From Phocaeicola oris (GTDB taxonomy: Bacteria > Bacteroidota > Bacteroidia > Bacteroidales > Bacteroidaceae), in NCBI RefSeq assembly GCF_021295095.1, contig NZ_JAJLQX010000003.1, forward strand, positions 117,326-181,325: a stretch of 64,000 bases of DNA, given 5' to 3'. A program made the translations under genes and the position numbers. Position 1 is the first letter of the stretch; each line of letters starts with the position of its first letter. Shown here piece by piece: positions 55,255 to 63,720 of this stretch. The notes beneath the pieces were generated by a model. The model made no database searches. It had not been told where the DNA came from and saw nothing but the letters and a program-made list of their open reading frames with translations.

Positions 55255-56160
55255 ATGGAAAAAAGAACATTAAAAGATTGGATTATCGCTACACGCCCGT
55301 GGTCATTCCCTGCCTCATTCATACCTGTGCTTGCCATTGGAGCCTATCTTTATTACAGATACGGAACTACTTCCGATGCGTTTCATGGATGGAATTTAAT
55401 GCTCGCGTTACCCATGATGATGCTTTTCCAAGCCGGCGGGAATCTGCTTAGTGACTATTCTGATTATAAAAAAGGAGTCGACCTTCCCGGCAGTCTCAAT
55501 GGAGTGCGACACATACAGTCGGGCAAATTTACACCGAAAGAGATCCGTATCTTCGGAATCATATTACTCAGTCTTGCCGTATTCATAGGCATTACACTTC
55601 TTTTTATTGCCGGATTCTACCTTATTTGGATTGGTCTGGCCGGAATGATCATGGCCTTTTTCTACGCATATATCAAATATCATGCATTAGGTGATTTAGA
55701 AATCCTGCTTTGCTATGCCCTTCTCCCCGCCATAGGAACAAGTTATATTGCATTAGACAAGCTTCATCCTTCAGTGATTTGGATTTGTCTCCCATTCGGT
55801 CTGCTCACCGTTGCCATACTGCACGCAAATAACACTCGGGACATACAGAACGACAGTCGGGCAAAAATTACTACTTTACCTATATTAATAGGTGGTCATA
55901 TTTCGCAATGGATATATTTCTTCGAAGTTATTATACCTTACATATTAATCGTACTGTTCATTATTCTGAAAGAAATTCCATTGTTATCGCTTATCACGTT
56001 CCTCACTTTGCCGATGGCTCTGAAGAACTTAAAGCAGATGATGAAAGCGAATCCGAACAACGAGCAGGAGCTTATCGGGCTTGACCAGACAACAGCCCCG
56101 CTGCAACTGATATTCGGTATACTTTATACGCTGTCTTTTATCATTATGAGTATAATTTAA
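55255..56160 (+). CDS. menA: 1,4-dihydroxy-2-naphthoate polyprenyltransferase
   Basis: A 301-residue UbiA-family membrane enzyme that attaches the isoprenoid chain in menaquinone synthesis. The start at 55255 (MEKRTLKDWIIATRP) is the family N-terminus; the open frame before it runs through the tRNA. The first aspartate-rich motif is NLLSDYSDYKKGVD (about 63-76) and the second NNTRDIQNDSRAK (about 190-202), both of which bind prenyl diphosphate through Mg. About eight or nine membrane helices are visible. It is followed after 1 nt by a CPBP protease gene. No other men genes are in the window. Confidence 0.94.
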   Translation: MEKRTLKDWIIATRPWSFPASFIPVLAIGAYLYYRYGTTSDAFHGWNLMLALPMMMLFQAGGNLLSDYSDYKKGVDLPGSLNGVRHIQSGKFTPKEIRIFGIILLSLAVFIGITLLFIAGFYLIWIGLAGMIMAFFYAYIKYHALGDLEILLCYALLPAIGTSYIALDKLHPSVIWICLPFGLLTVAILHANNTRDIQNDSRAKITTLPILIGGHISQWIYFFEVIIPYILIVLFIILKEIPLLSLITFLTLPMALKNLKQMMKANPNNEQELIGLDQTTAPLQLIFGILYTLSFIIMSII

Positions 56161-56161
56161 T

Positions 56162-56776
56162 ATGAAGAAGATTACTCTATCCATCTGCATAGCCACTCTT
56201 CTTTGGTTTATCATGTTCTCTCCTTGGACGGCATCGCATGTCAATTTCTGGTATTGCATGACGAGTTCCGGGATAATACTTACCTCATTGGCTCTCATCT
56301 GGGGACGCGAACTGATTAAAGACATCTCTGTTGATCTGAAAAACATTGCATTAGGAATAAGTATCGCGATCGTTCTCTGGGGATTATTTTGGATAGGTGA
56401 TAAAGTATCGCAATGGATGTTCGATTTTGCCCGGCCGGAAGTCAATACGATATATGATATGAAAGGTATGACAAGTCCGTATTTCATAGCTATTACACTG
56501 CTTTTCATCATTGGCCCGGCCGAAGAAATATTTTGGAGAGGATTTATTCAAAGGAATCTGATGAAGCAATGGGGGGCGAACACAGGATTCATATTAACAA
56601 CTTTAGCCTATACACTCATACATATCTGGTCGTTCAACTTTATGTTAGTGATGGCCGCTTTGATTGTCGGCTTCTTGTGGGGACTGCTTTACCGTATCAA
56701 TCAGAAATGGCTGTTCCCACTCATCCTCTCCCACGCTCTATGGGACTGCGCTGCATTTGTCATCTTCCCATTCTAA
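56162..56776 (+). CDS. CPBP-family intramembrane metalloprotease
   Basis: A 204-residue membrane protein with about six helices. The Abi/CPBP motifs are all present: PAEEIFWRGFIQRNL (EExxxR, about 120-134), a histidine in YTLIHIWSFNF near 160, and SHALWDC near 192. These residues form the metal site of Rce1-like proteases. CPBP proteins include CaaX-type proteases and bacteriocin immunity proteins; the role here is unknown. It is co-transcribed with menA (1-nt gap). Confidence 0.88.
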   Translation: MKKITLSICIATLLWFIMFSPWTASHVNFWYCMTSSGIILTSLALIWGRELIKDISVDLKNIALGISIAIVLWGLFWIGDKVSQWMFDFARPEVNTIYDMKGMTSPYFIAITLLFIIGPAEEIFWRGFIQRNLMKQWGANTGFILTTLAYTLIHIWSFNFMLVMAALIVGFLWGLLYRINQKWLFPLILSHALWDCAAFVIFPF

Positions 56777-56880
56777 ATAAAACAAAATCAGTCATTAAAA
56801 CGCAAAAGGGTTTCTTTTCAAGCCGGTACGATGCTATTCTTCATCTTAAAGAATTCTATTGACCGATTGGAAATAAAAAA

Positions 56881-56900
56881 GGAAGGATTTGATTCCTTCC
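56881..56900. terminator. Bidirectional terminator between menA-CPBP and the small basic gene
   Basis: GGAAGGA (56881-56887) and TCCTTCC (56894-56900) form a 7-bp stem with a 6-nt loop, flanked by A-runs on the left and T-runs on the right. It can end both convergent transcripts. This convergent gap has no 22-bp array. Confidence 0.75.
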
Positions 56901-56903
56901 CTT

Positions 56904-57104
56904 TTACTTTTTATGACGATTAGCCCTTCGTCTGCGAATATCCGCTTTAAACTTAGCAGAGTCGGAACCATGAGCTCCGGTAATATACGCTTTCTTCTTG
57001 GCTTTAGTCTTAACCTTATTCTTCTCGTTCGGCAAAGCCTCTTTTTTCTTTTTGAAAACTATTCCATGCGTCATGGCATAGTCTATCTCTTCTCCTTGTG
57101 CCAT
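56904..57104 (-). CDS. Small basic protein of unknown function
   Basis: A 66-residue lysine/arginine-rich protein (MAQGEEIDYAMTHGIVFKKKK ... RRRRANRHKK, quoted in part). Nearly a third of residues are basic, concentrated in the second half. The composition would suit RNA, ribosome or DNA binding, but no domain is recognised. It starts 1 nt after the stop of the M23 peptidase gene and ends next to the terminator, so it is the last gene of the minus-strand run. Confidence 0.6.
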   Translation of the reverse strand: MAQGEEIDYAMTHGIVFKKKKEALPNEKNKVKTKAKKKAYITGAHGSDSAKFKADIRRRRANRHKK

Positions 57105-57105
57105 T

Positions 57106-57726
57106 TTATTCCTTATTAATAAGTTTCACTTTCACACTGTTTCCTTGTTTGACGCAAACCAAATCTCCATGATTCAGTGTATTTGTTTTAAAGTTTAATG
57201 CTAAATTCGGATTGAACGCTACACCGTCTACCCGAAATTCAAAATGAAGATGCTCTGTAGTAGCACGCCCCGTACGACCTACCAAAGCCAAAGCCTGTCC
57301 CGCTTCCACTACGTCCCCCTGTTTGGCAATGTTCTTTGAATTATGACTATAAACACTTTCCAAGCCATTGGGATGACGAACAACAATTACATTCCCATAT
57401 CCGCCATACACACGAGATAAACGGACAACACCCGAAAACACACAACGAATAGTATCGTTTGCTTTTGTCTTAATATCCGTTCCGCTATGTCGTCTTGCCC
57501 CTCCAAAAGGTGAAATAACATGTCCGCCCGGTAAAGGAAAACAGAAATCAGCATCAGAAATCTGATCCAAATGAATAGTAATACTGTTGCTTTTAGCAAA
57601 TAGCCCAGGTGTCTTTACCCTTATATGCCGTGTCTCAAAATCAGTAAATGATGTTTTCACAGGATGCCCCGCAAAACACACGAAACTAACAAATAACAAT
57701 ATAATAAACAGACGTGTCTTTTTCAT
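57106..57726 (-). CDS. M23-family peptidase (LytM-like), exported
   Basis: A 206-residue secreted protein with a signal peptide ending near residue 20 (CFAGHP). The LytM/M23 domain fills the C-terminal half. Zinc ligands are in RRHSGTDIK (HxxxD) and EHLHFEFR (HxH), with the YSHNS histidine between. All metal-binding residues appear intact, so it is probably an active cell-wall endopeptidase. There is no coiled coil or SH3 domain. An alternative ATG lies two codons upstream (57732). Its neighbours (B3/4 protein, obgE, adk) give no functional hint. Confidence 0.9.
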   Translation of the reverse strand: MKKTRLFIILLFVSFVCFAGHPVKTSFTDFETRHIRVKTPGLFAKSNSITIHLDQISDADFCFPLPGGHVISPFGGARRHSGTDIKTKANDTIRCVFSGVVRLSRVYGGYGNVIVVRHPNGLESVYSHNSKNIAKQGDVVEAGQALALVGRTGRATTEHLHFEFRVDGVAFNPNLALNFKTNTLNHGDLVCVKQGNSVKVKLINKE

Positions 57727-57736
57727 GGTCATTCTA

Positions 57737-58402
57737 TTAAAAATCTAATTCCTCTATATCTGTCGCGTCAGCATATTCCTTTAACAGACGGATCATGTCA
57801 TTAGCAGCCTCCTGTAAGCCCAAGTTTCCACTATATCCATTGATGATAGCCAACAAATGCGTTGTATCCAAATCCATCTTTGTCCGTTCATGGTCGCTGG
57901 TCGGAGTTCCTACCCCTCCAAACGAATCGCGATAAACCGGCAAACCTTCTATATTCAGCAAACCGCGACCGATTCCTTCATATAGCTCACCTGCATTTCC
58001 TATACCAAGCGTCAAAGTATTCCCCTGAAACTTATCAGCATCGAACCCACCAATAGAATATCCATGACGAATAGAAATGACATTTATTAAATCGACGAGT
58101 GTATTTATCTGATAAAGAGGCAATCCCCGAACTATGCGACGGCACAGTCCCTCGTTCGACGGACGATACCGACTCGGATCTTTTCCACAGCGTCGATAGG
58201 CATCTCGAGTAGCTTTTATAGGAATAACTTCTTTCAACGAATCGGGTGTATATTTAATCCGATATTCCTTTGTCAATTGCTCTATTTCTTTCCAAAGGTC
58301 TGCATTGTAAAGACTGTTCTTCACAGAAGCAGCCACAGCTTTCCCCCGAAAATCGGGATTCTTCTCTCTGAATTCATCGGAAACTTTTATTTTAATGCTC
58401 AT
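57737..58402 (-). CDS. B3/4 (tRNA synthetase-like) domain protein
   Basis: A 221-residue soluble protein starting at [16 protein letters not shown]. The B3/B4 fold known from the phenylalanyl-tRNA synthetase beta subunit is indicated by [22 protein letters not shown] near 72-93, [18 protein letters not shown] and a GYSIGGFD strand. Stand-alone B3/4 proteins are suspected to edit or bind mischarged tRNA, not proven here. The start overlaps the obgE stop by 11 nt. Confidence 0.85.
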   Translation of the reverse strand: MSIKIKVSDEFREKNPDFRGKAVAASVKNSLYNADLWKEIEQLTKEYRIKYTPDSLKEVIPIKATRDAYRRCGKDPSRYRPSNEGLCRRIVRGLPLYQINTLVDLINVISIRHGYSIGGFDADKFQGNTLTLGIGNAGELYEGIGRGLLNIEGLPVYRDSFGGVGTPTSDHERTKMDLDTTHLLAIINGYSGNLGLQEAANDMIRLLKEYADATDIEELDF

Positions 58403-59573
58403 TCTCATCATCCTCGTCTTCGTATTCATACTCTATATCATCCAAATCATTCAATTCATCCCCTGCGCCAGCTTTCAAGTCATCATCCTGCCCCATAGCT
58501 TTCAGCTCGTCGGGTAAAAGTTTACTATCCTTCGGACGATGAACCAATGAATCTGCTTCCTGTTCTTTCAACAGATTGCTTTCCTTGTTCAACTCTGCCC
58601 AAAGAATATCTTTCAGTTCCGACAAACCCTTTCCTGTCACAGCAGAGAGAAATACGTGTGGAAGATCTTTCGGAAGAGTCGGTTCTATCAACTTCTTCAA
58701 TTCCTCGTCAATCAAATCGCACTTAGTTACAGCCAATACACGTTGCTTATCCAACATCTCAGGATTGAACTTTGTCAACTCATTCAACAAAATCTCATAT
58801 TCCTTACCTATATCATCCGTATCGGCAGGTATCATAAAGAGTAACAATGAATTCCGTTCTATATGACGAAGAAAGCGTAAACCTAATCCTTTACCTTCGC
58901 TGGCACCTTCAATAATTCCCGGAATATCAGCCATTACAAAAGAACGTCCATCGTGATAAGGCACAATTCCAAGATTTGGCTCCATGGTAGTAAACGGATA
59001 ATTGGCAATCTTTGGACGGGCAGAAGTGATGGCCGACAACAAAGTAGATTTTCCTGCGTTAGGGAATCCAACGAGTCCGACATCTGCCAATAACTTCAAC
59101 TCAAGAATAACGGTCAGCTCCTGCATAGGTTCTCCGGGCTGTGCATAGCGTGGAGCCTGATTTGTAGACGTACGGAAATGCCAGTTGCCCAAACCTCCGC
59201 GTCCGCCTTTCAACAAAACAAATTCCTGCTTATCTTTTATGATATCACAGATATATTCTCCGGTTTCTGCATTATATACGACAGTTCCACATGGTACATC
59301 AATGTACTTGTCGTCACCGTCTTTTCCAAAACATTTATTTCTTCCGCCATTACCCCCATGACGAGCAAAAGCATGACGCTCATATTTAAGATGAAGAAGC
59401 GTCCAATAATTTCTGTTACCCCGTAAGATGACATGTCCACCTCTTCCTCCATCGCCACCATCAGGACCACCATTCGGAATGTATTTCGCCCGATGCAGAT
59501 GCATAGAGCCACGGCCCCCCTTCCCCGAGCGGCAGTAAATCTTTACGTAATCAACAAAGTTTGATTCAGCCAT
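58392..59573 (-). CDS. obgE: GTPase ObgE/CgtA
   Basis: A 393-residue ribosome-associated GTPase needed for 50S assembly and growth control. The glycine-rich Obg fold occupies residues about 1-160 ([25 protein letters not shown]). The G domain follows, with G1 GFPNAGKST near 168, G3 DIPGIIEGA near 215 and TKCD (G4) near 285. The C-terminus is an acidic tail ([11 protein letters not shown]). It follows adk after a 63-nt gap containing a hairpin. Confidence 0.97.
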   Translation of the reverse strand: MAESNFVDYVKIYCRSGKGGRGSMHLHRAKYIPNGGPDGGDGGRGGHVILRGNRNYWTLLHLKYERHAFARHGGNGGRNKCFGKDGDDKYIDVPCGTVVYNAETGEYICDIIKDKQEFVLLKGGRGGLGNWHFRTSTNQAPRYAQPGEPMQELTVILELKLLADVGLVGFPNAGKSTLLSAITSARPKIANYPFTTMEPNLGIVPYHDGRSFVMADIPGIIEGASEGKGLGLRFLRHIERNSLLLFMIPADTDDIGKEYEILLNELTKFNPEMLDKQRVLAVTKCDLIDEELKKLIEPTLPKDLPHVFLSAVTGKGLSELKDILWAELNKESNLLKEQEADSLVHRPKDSKLLPDELKAMGQDDDLKAGAGDELNDLDDIEYEYEDEDDENEH

Positions 59574-59591
59574 ATCTCTAAAAAATCAAAA

Positions 59592-59621
59592 TGTGAGGCT
59601 ACACTTCCGCATAACCTCACA
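59592..59621 (-). terminator. Hairpin between adk and obgE
   Basis: TGTGAGG (59592-59598) pairs with CCTCACA (59615-59621); on the minus strand it is followed by TTTTGATTTTTT. It probably ends or attenuates the hpt-adk transcript before obgE. Confidence 0.7.
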
Positions 59622-59636
59622 CAAATATAAACAAAA

Positions 59637-60212
59637 CTATTTATCCAAAGCATCAACAGCTTTGCAAATATCTCCGAAGATTCTCTCCATAGAACCTACT
59701 CCATCAATATGCTGATATTTGCCTTCTTTCTTATACCAGTCGATAACCGGAGCTGTCTGAGAATGATATACAACCAGACGATTCTTAATGGTCTCCTCGT
59801 TATCGTCCGCACGACCGGTTTCTTTTCCACGATTGATTAAGCGAACCATCAGCTCGTTCTCAGGAACTTCAAGACCTAACATCACAGAAACTTCCTGTCC
59901 ACGCTCAGCCAACATCTTCTTCAAAGCCTCAGCTTGAGCAGTAGTACGTGGAAAACCATCAAAGATAACACCTTTACCTTCTTTGAAACTATCTAATTTA
60001 GAAGCCAACATATTAATAATCAAATCATCAGGTAGAAGCTTTCCATTATCCATATAATCTTTTGCAATCTTACCCAACTCTGTTCCGTTCTTCAACTCAG
60101 CACGCAACACATCGCCGGTAGAAACGTGATTAATACCGTATTTCTTTACGATAAATTCGCTCTGTGTCCCTTTTCCTGAACCCGGAGCACCAAAAATTAC
60201 AATGTTCAACAT
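59637..60212 (-). CDS. adk: Adenylate kinase
   Basis: A 191-residue enzyme interconverting ATP + AMP and 2 ADP. The P-loop GAPGSGKGTQ is at residues 7-16; the AMP-binding stretch DGFPRTTAQAEAL is near 85. The LID is the short form (GKETGRADDNEETIKNRL) without the zinc-binding cysteines, which explains the length below the 215-residue long form. It lies 20 nt after hpt. Confidence 0.97.
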   Translation of the reverse strand: MLNIVIFGAPGSGKGTQSEFIVKKYGINHVSTGDVLRAELKNGTELGKIAKDYMDNGKLLPDDLIINMLASKLDSFKEGKGVIFDGFPRTTAQAEALKKMLAERGQEVSVMLGLEVPENELMVRLINRGKETGRADDNEETIKNRLVVYHSQTAPVIDWYKKEGKYQHIDGVGSMERIFGDICKAVDALDK

Positions 60213-60232
60213 ATTTATTCTTCTTTATATAA

Positions 60233-60772
60233 TTAATCTACAATAGTATAAATATCGCGATAATTACGACCAAGCTCTTCATAATCAAGACCGTAACCCA
60301 CAATAAACTCATTAGGAATGCGTATTGCCACATACTTTATATCCAATGAAACTTCTAACTTATCCGGTTTCAATAGCAACGTACAGATATTTATTTCCTT
60401 CGGATTCTTTGCTTTTAATGTCTCCACCAAACTCTTCATAGTAAAGCCGGTATCAATTATATCCTCCACAATGACTACCGTACGGTTGGTAATGTCCGTA
60501 TTCAACCCTACCAGTTCTTTCATTTTCCCCGTAGAACTGATTCCGGAATAAGAAGAATACTTTACGAACGAAATCTCAGCCGGTATGGTCAGATTACGCA
60601 TCAAATCGGACGCGAAGATAAACGAACCATTAAGAACACTCAGAAACAGCGGATCTTTACCAGCCATATCACGGCTAATCTCTGTCGCCACACGTTTCAC
60701 TTCCTTCAAAATGGTTTCTTCTTTAATAAAAGGTGTAAAACGTTTATCTTTTATTTGTATGGTTTCCATCAC
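60233..60772 (-). CDS. hpt: Hypoxanthine phosphoribosyltransferase
   Basis: A 179-residue purine salvage enzyme converting hypoxanthine (and guanine) with PRPP to IMP/GMP. The PRPP motif VVIVEDIIDTGFTM (about 98-111) is diagnostic. FLSVLNGSFIFASDLMRN (about 42-59) is the pyrophosphate loop and YVAIRIPNEFIVGYGLDY (about 147-164) the base-binding region. It is the first gene of an hpt-adk unit. A TATTTTTG -7 box lies at 60802-60795. Confidence 0.95.
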   Translation of the reverse strand: MMETIQIKDKRFTPFIKEETILKEVKRVATEISRDMAGKDPLFLSVLNGSFIFASDLMRNLTIPAEISFVKYSSYSGISSTGKMKELVGLNTDITNRTVVIVEDIIDTGFTMKSLVETLKAKNPKEINICTLLLKPDKLEVSLDIKYVAIRIPNEFIVGYGLDYEELGRNYRDIYTIVD

Positions 60773-60794
60773 CCTATCTCAATTATAATTGACG

Positions 60795-60802
60795 CAAAAA
60801 TA
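60795..60802 (-). promoter_or_regulatory. -7 box of the hpt-adk unit
   Basis: TATTTTTG on the minus strand, 22 nt before the hpt start. No -33 match at the usual distance. Confidence 0.4.
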
Positions 60803-60856
60803 CAACTTTTTCTCTCAATATAGAAGTTTTCTTTCTCTCTTCTTTTATAATTATGT

Positions 60857-60864
60857 TATCTTTG
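60857..60864 (+). promoter_or_regulatory. -7 box of the NAD(P)HX repair gene
   Basis: TATCTTTG, 42 nt before the ATG at 60907. Confidence 0.5.
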
Positions 60865-60906
60865 CCTAAGGAAATAGCTGAGAGTAGCTATTAAAATTGT
60901 GTAATC

Positions 60907-62427
60907 ATGAAAATATTAAGTAGTATCCAACTTAAAGAATTAGATAAATTTACCATCGACAACGAGCCGATTGCCTCGATTGACCTGATGGAACGTGCGG
61001 CTGTAGCACTGACTAATGCGATTATCCACCGTTGGGATACATCTTTTTTCATCAAAGTATTTGCAGGACCCGGAAATAACGGAGGTGACGCGCTGGCCGT
61101 AGCAAGAATATTATCTCAACACGGTTACGGAGTAGAAGTTTTTCTTTTTAATATCTCCGGAAAACTCAGTGAGGAATGCCGGACAAACCTTACCCGACTA
61201 AAAGATTGCGGTTCCATTTACTTTACTGAGATTACCACTCAATTCACTCCTTCGAAGCTGACGGAAAAAGATTTAGTTGTTGACGGACTTTTCGGTAGCG
61301 GCCTGAATCGCCCATTAAACGGTGGCTTTGCTGCTGTAGTTAAATACATCAACTCCTCACCTGCTCCGGTTGTTTCCATTGATATCCCTTCAGGATTGAT
61401 GGGAGAAGATAACACCATAAATGTCCGGACAAACATTATACGGGCAACGGTTACCCTGAGTATCCAATTTCCGAAACTCTCGTTCTTTTTCCCTGAGAAC
61501 GAAGATATTGTTGGAGAGGTAGAACTGCTGGACATCGGGCTGTGTTCGGAATACATCGAACATGCCGATACTCCTTATCATATTACGGAAGAACAGGAAA
61601 TCAAACAAATAATCAAACCTCGAAAAAAGTTTGCGCATAAAGGAACATTCGGCCACGGACTGCTCATTTCCGGAATGTACGGTATGGCCGGAGCATCTAT
61701 CTTGTCGAGCAAAGCTTGTCTCAAATCGGGTATCGGATTACTCACCGTTCATGTACCCATTCGTAATAATGATTTACTACAACTTGCTGTTCCGGAAGCC
61801 ATTGTTCACACTGACATGCATGAACTTTACTTCGCCATAGCCGAAAACGCGGATGATTATCAAGCTATTGCAATAGGACCGGGCATCGGACAGGAAGAAG
61901 ATTCTGCCTTTGCCCTGAAAGATCAGGTGGAAAAAACAAACAGACCAATGATATTCGACGCGGATGCGCTGAATATTCTAAGTTCACACCGCAATTGGTT
62001 AACCATGCTGCCAAAACATTCTATTCTAACCCCTCATCTTGGTGAGCTCGACCGGCTGATAGGCAAATGTACCGATACCTTCGAACGCATGAAAAAAACG
62101 AAAGAACTGGCTTTTTCATTGCAGAGTTATATCATCATGAAAGGACATTATACAATGGTCATTACTCCTGACGGGCATTTCTATCTTAATCCGACAGGCA
62201 ATCCGGGTATGGCAACCGCGGGAAGCGGCGATGTACTAACCGGCATTTTGCTGGCCTTGCTCGCCCAAGGATATAACTCTGAAGATACCTGCCGGTTAGG
62301 TGTTTACGCGCATGGATTAGCCGGTGATATAGCTGCGGAACAGAAAGGTGAAATAGGCATGACTTCGACAGATATCATTGAAGCTTTACCTTATGCTTGG
62401 AAGAAATTGGTCGGAAACAAGAGCTAA
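60907..62427 (+). CDS. nnr: Bifunctional NAD(P)H-hydrate epimerase / dehydratase
   Basis: A 506-residue repair enzyme that rescues hydrated NADH and NADPH. The N-terminal YjeF epimerase domain (about 1-215) contains the FAGPGNNGGDALAVAR motif near 53-68 and VDGLFGSGLNRPL near 122. The C-terminal dehydratase (about 225-506, ribokinase-like) has HKGTFGHGLLISGMYGMAGA near 242-261, AIGPGIGQ near 322 and NPTGNPGMATAGSGDVLTG near 432-450 (quoted as parts of the ATP site). The fusion is the common bacterial form. Confidence 0.95.
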   Translation: MKILSSIQLKELDKFTIDNEPIASIDLMERAAVALTNAIIHRWDTSFFIKVFAGPGNNGGDALAVARILSQHGYGVEVFLFNISGKLSEECRTNLTRLKDCGSIYFTEITTQFTPSKLTEKDLVVDGLFGSGLNRPLNGGFAAVVKYINSSPAPVVSIDIPSGLMGEDNTINVRTNIIRATVTLSIQFPKLSFFFPENEDIVGEVELLDIGLCSEYIEHADTPYHITEEQEIKQIIKPRKKFAHKGTFGHGLLISGMYGMAGASILSSKACLKSGIGLLTVHVPIRNNDLLQLAVPEAIVHTDMHELYFAIAENADDYQAIAIGPGIGQEEDSAFALKDQVEKTNRPMIFDADALNILSSHRNWLTMLPKHSILTPHLGELDRLIGKCTDTFERMKKTKELAFSLQSYIIMKGHYTMVITPDGHFYLNPTGNPGMATAGSGDVLTGILLALLAQGYNSEDTCRLGVYAHGLAGDIAAEQKGEIGMTSTDIIEALPYAWKKLVGNKS

Positions 62428-62442
62428 TTGCAAAAGAATTAC

Positions 62443-62450
62443 TAACTTTG
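62443..62450 (+). promoter_or_regulatory. -7 box of the DUF4831 gene
   Basis: TAACTTTG, 27 nt before the ATG at 62477. It lies inside the longest open frame and supports the shorter protein. Confidence 0.5.
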
Positions 62451-62476
62451 TTCATCGTATTCATAATAAATTATAT

Positions 62477-63532
62477 ATGAAGAAATTATTATTAGCCATA
62501 GGATGCTTGTTTACTTTAGGTGTTAACGCTCAGGACTATAGCGCATACGCTCCAAGCAACTTGGGTGAGGGAATAGTTTACTACTTACCAAAGACAGTTA
62601 TTGACATCGAGGTTGTCGCCACTAAGATACACTATACTCCCGGTGACCTTTGTCTGTACGCCGGTCGTTACCTCAGAATGAATAATGTATCGGACACACC
62701 TGAAACTCATTGGGAGATTAAAGCAGTGAATGTTACGTCAAAAGGTATTCCCGACACGGAAAATGCATATCAAGTAAAAGTGAAGGACAAAGATTTATCA
62801 TCTAATGTTCAACTGACAAGAGAAGGGCTGATTGAAGCTATCAATACCACAGCTCCGGAGACGGTTAAACAGCCGATAACTGAAAACAAATCGGCTGATA
62901 TGAAACTGGATCCAAACAAATACCTTACAGAAGATATTCTGAACGCAACTTCCACTGCAAAAGAAGCCGATTTGGTAGCCAAAGAAATCTATAACATCCG
63001 CGACAGTAAGAAAACGTTGGTGAGTGGTCAGGCTGATAATATGCCGAAGGACGGTACTTCGTTGAAGTTGATGCTTGAGAATTTAGAAGAACAAGAACAG
63101 GCTCTGACTCAGCTCTTTGCCGGTGTAACTACGAAAGAAGAACAAATATTTCACTTCTTGATTGCTCCGGAAGATAAAATGGTTGACAAGATTGCATTCC
63201 GTTTTTCAAATAAGTTGGGTGTACTGGACGCCAACAATTTGGCAGGTACTCCGGTTTATATCTCAATTAACAGTACAGAACCGATTCCTGAACTCGATCC
63301 GAAGACGGCAGAAAAGAAAAAGAAAATCAATGGAATTATCTATAACATCCCCGGCAAGGCGAATGTAAAGATCAACACCACCGAGAAGACATGGTTCAAT
63401 GGCGAACTCCTTGTTACTCAATTCGGTTCAACAGAAGTTTTAGTTAATGACTTGTTTAAGAGTAAAGTTAATACGAAAGTTATATTTAACCCTGAAACCG
63501 GCTCTATTATAAAAATCGACAAAGATATTTGA
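62477..63532 (+). CDS. DUF4831 exported protein
   Basis: A 351-residue protein starting MKKLLLAIGCLFTLGVNAQ, a clear signal peptide with cleavage after NAQ. The frame is open 33 codons further up, but those overlap the previous gene and the promoter. The body is beta-rich with LGEGIVYYLPKTVIDIEV near 25-42, a central helical KEAD..AKEIYNIRDSKKTLVSG segment and a C-terminal FGSTEVLVNDLF stretch. DUF4831 is a Bacteroidota family of unknown function. No lipobox is seen, so it is probably periplasmic. A terminator follows at 63554. Confidence 0.82.
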   Translation: MKKLLLAIGCLFTLGVNAQDYSAYAPSNLGEGIVYYLPKTVIDIEVVATKIHYTPGDLCLYAGRYLRMNNVSDTPETHWEIKAVNVTSKGIPDTENAYQVKVKDKDLSSNVQLTREGLIEAINTTAPETVKQPITENKSADMKLDPNKYLTEDILNATSTAKEADLVAKEIYNIRDSKKTLVSGQADNMPKDGTSLKLMLENLEEQEQALTQLFAGVTTKEEQIFHFLIAPEDKMVDKIAFRFSNKLGVLDANNLAGTPVYISINSTEPIPELDPKTAEKKKKINGIIYNIPGKANVKINTTEKTWFNGELLVTQFGSTEVLVNDLFKSKVNTKVIFNPETGSIIKIDKDI

Positions 63533-63553
63533 TCATCAATAATCATAAAACAG

Positions 63554-63590
63554 GAGGATGGAAGCGTTAAGTTCCATCCTCTTGTTGTTT
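63554..63590 (+). terminator. Intrinsic terminator after the DUF4831 gene
   Basis: GAGGATGGAA (63554-63563) and TTCCATCCTC (63572-63581) form a perfect 10-bp stem with an 8-nt loop, followed by TTGTTGTTTT. Confidence 0.85.
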
Positions 63591-63610
63591 TATCAAAAGA
63601 ATGACATAAC

Positions 63611-63710
63611 TGATCCGTATCATCCGCCAAAGTGATACGGATCAGTTGCTCAACTCATGCGTATCATTCACTGAAAAGATACGCATGAACTTACTCGATG
63701 ATACGCATCA
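63611..63710. repeat. 22-bp phased palindrome array, locus 7
   Basis: Five cores at 63611, 63633, 63655, 63677 and 63699: TGATCCGTATCA, TGATACGGATCA, TCATGCGTATCA, AGATACGCATGA and TGATACGCATCA. Spacers are 10 nt, including the palindromic GTTGCTCAAC. It begins 30 nt after the terminator arm that ends the DUF4831 transcript. The next stretch looks like a mobile element edge. Confidence 0.9.
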
Positions 63711-63720
63711 CTTTAATGAA

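Noticed and set aside
56029-56511. Minus-strand frame of 160 codons
   Set aside because: It overlaps menA and the CPBP gene, both strongly supported by motifs, and its translation resembles no family.
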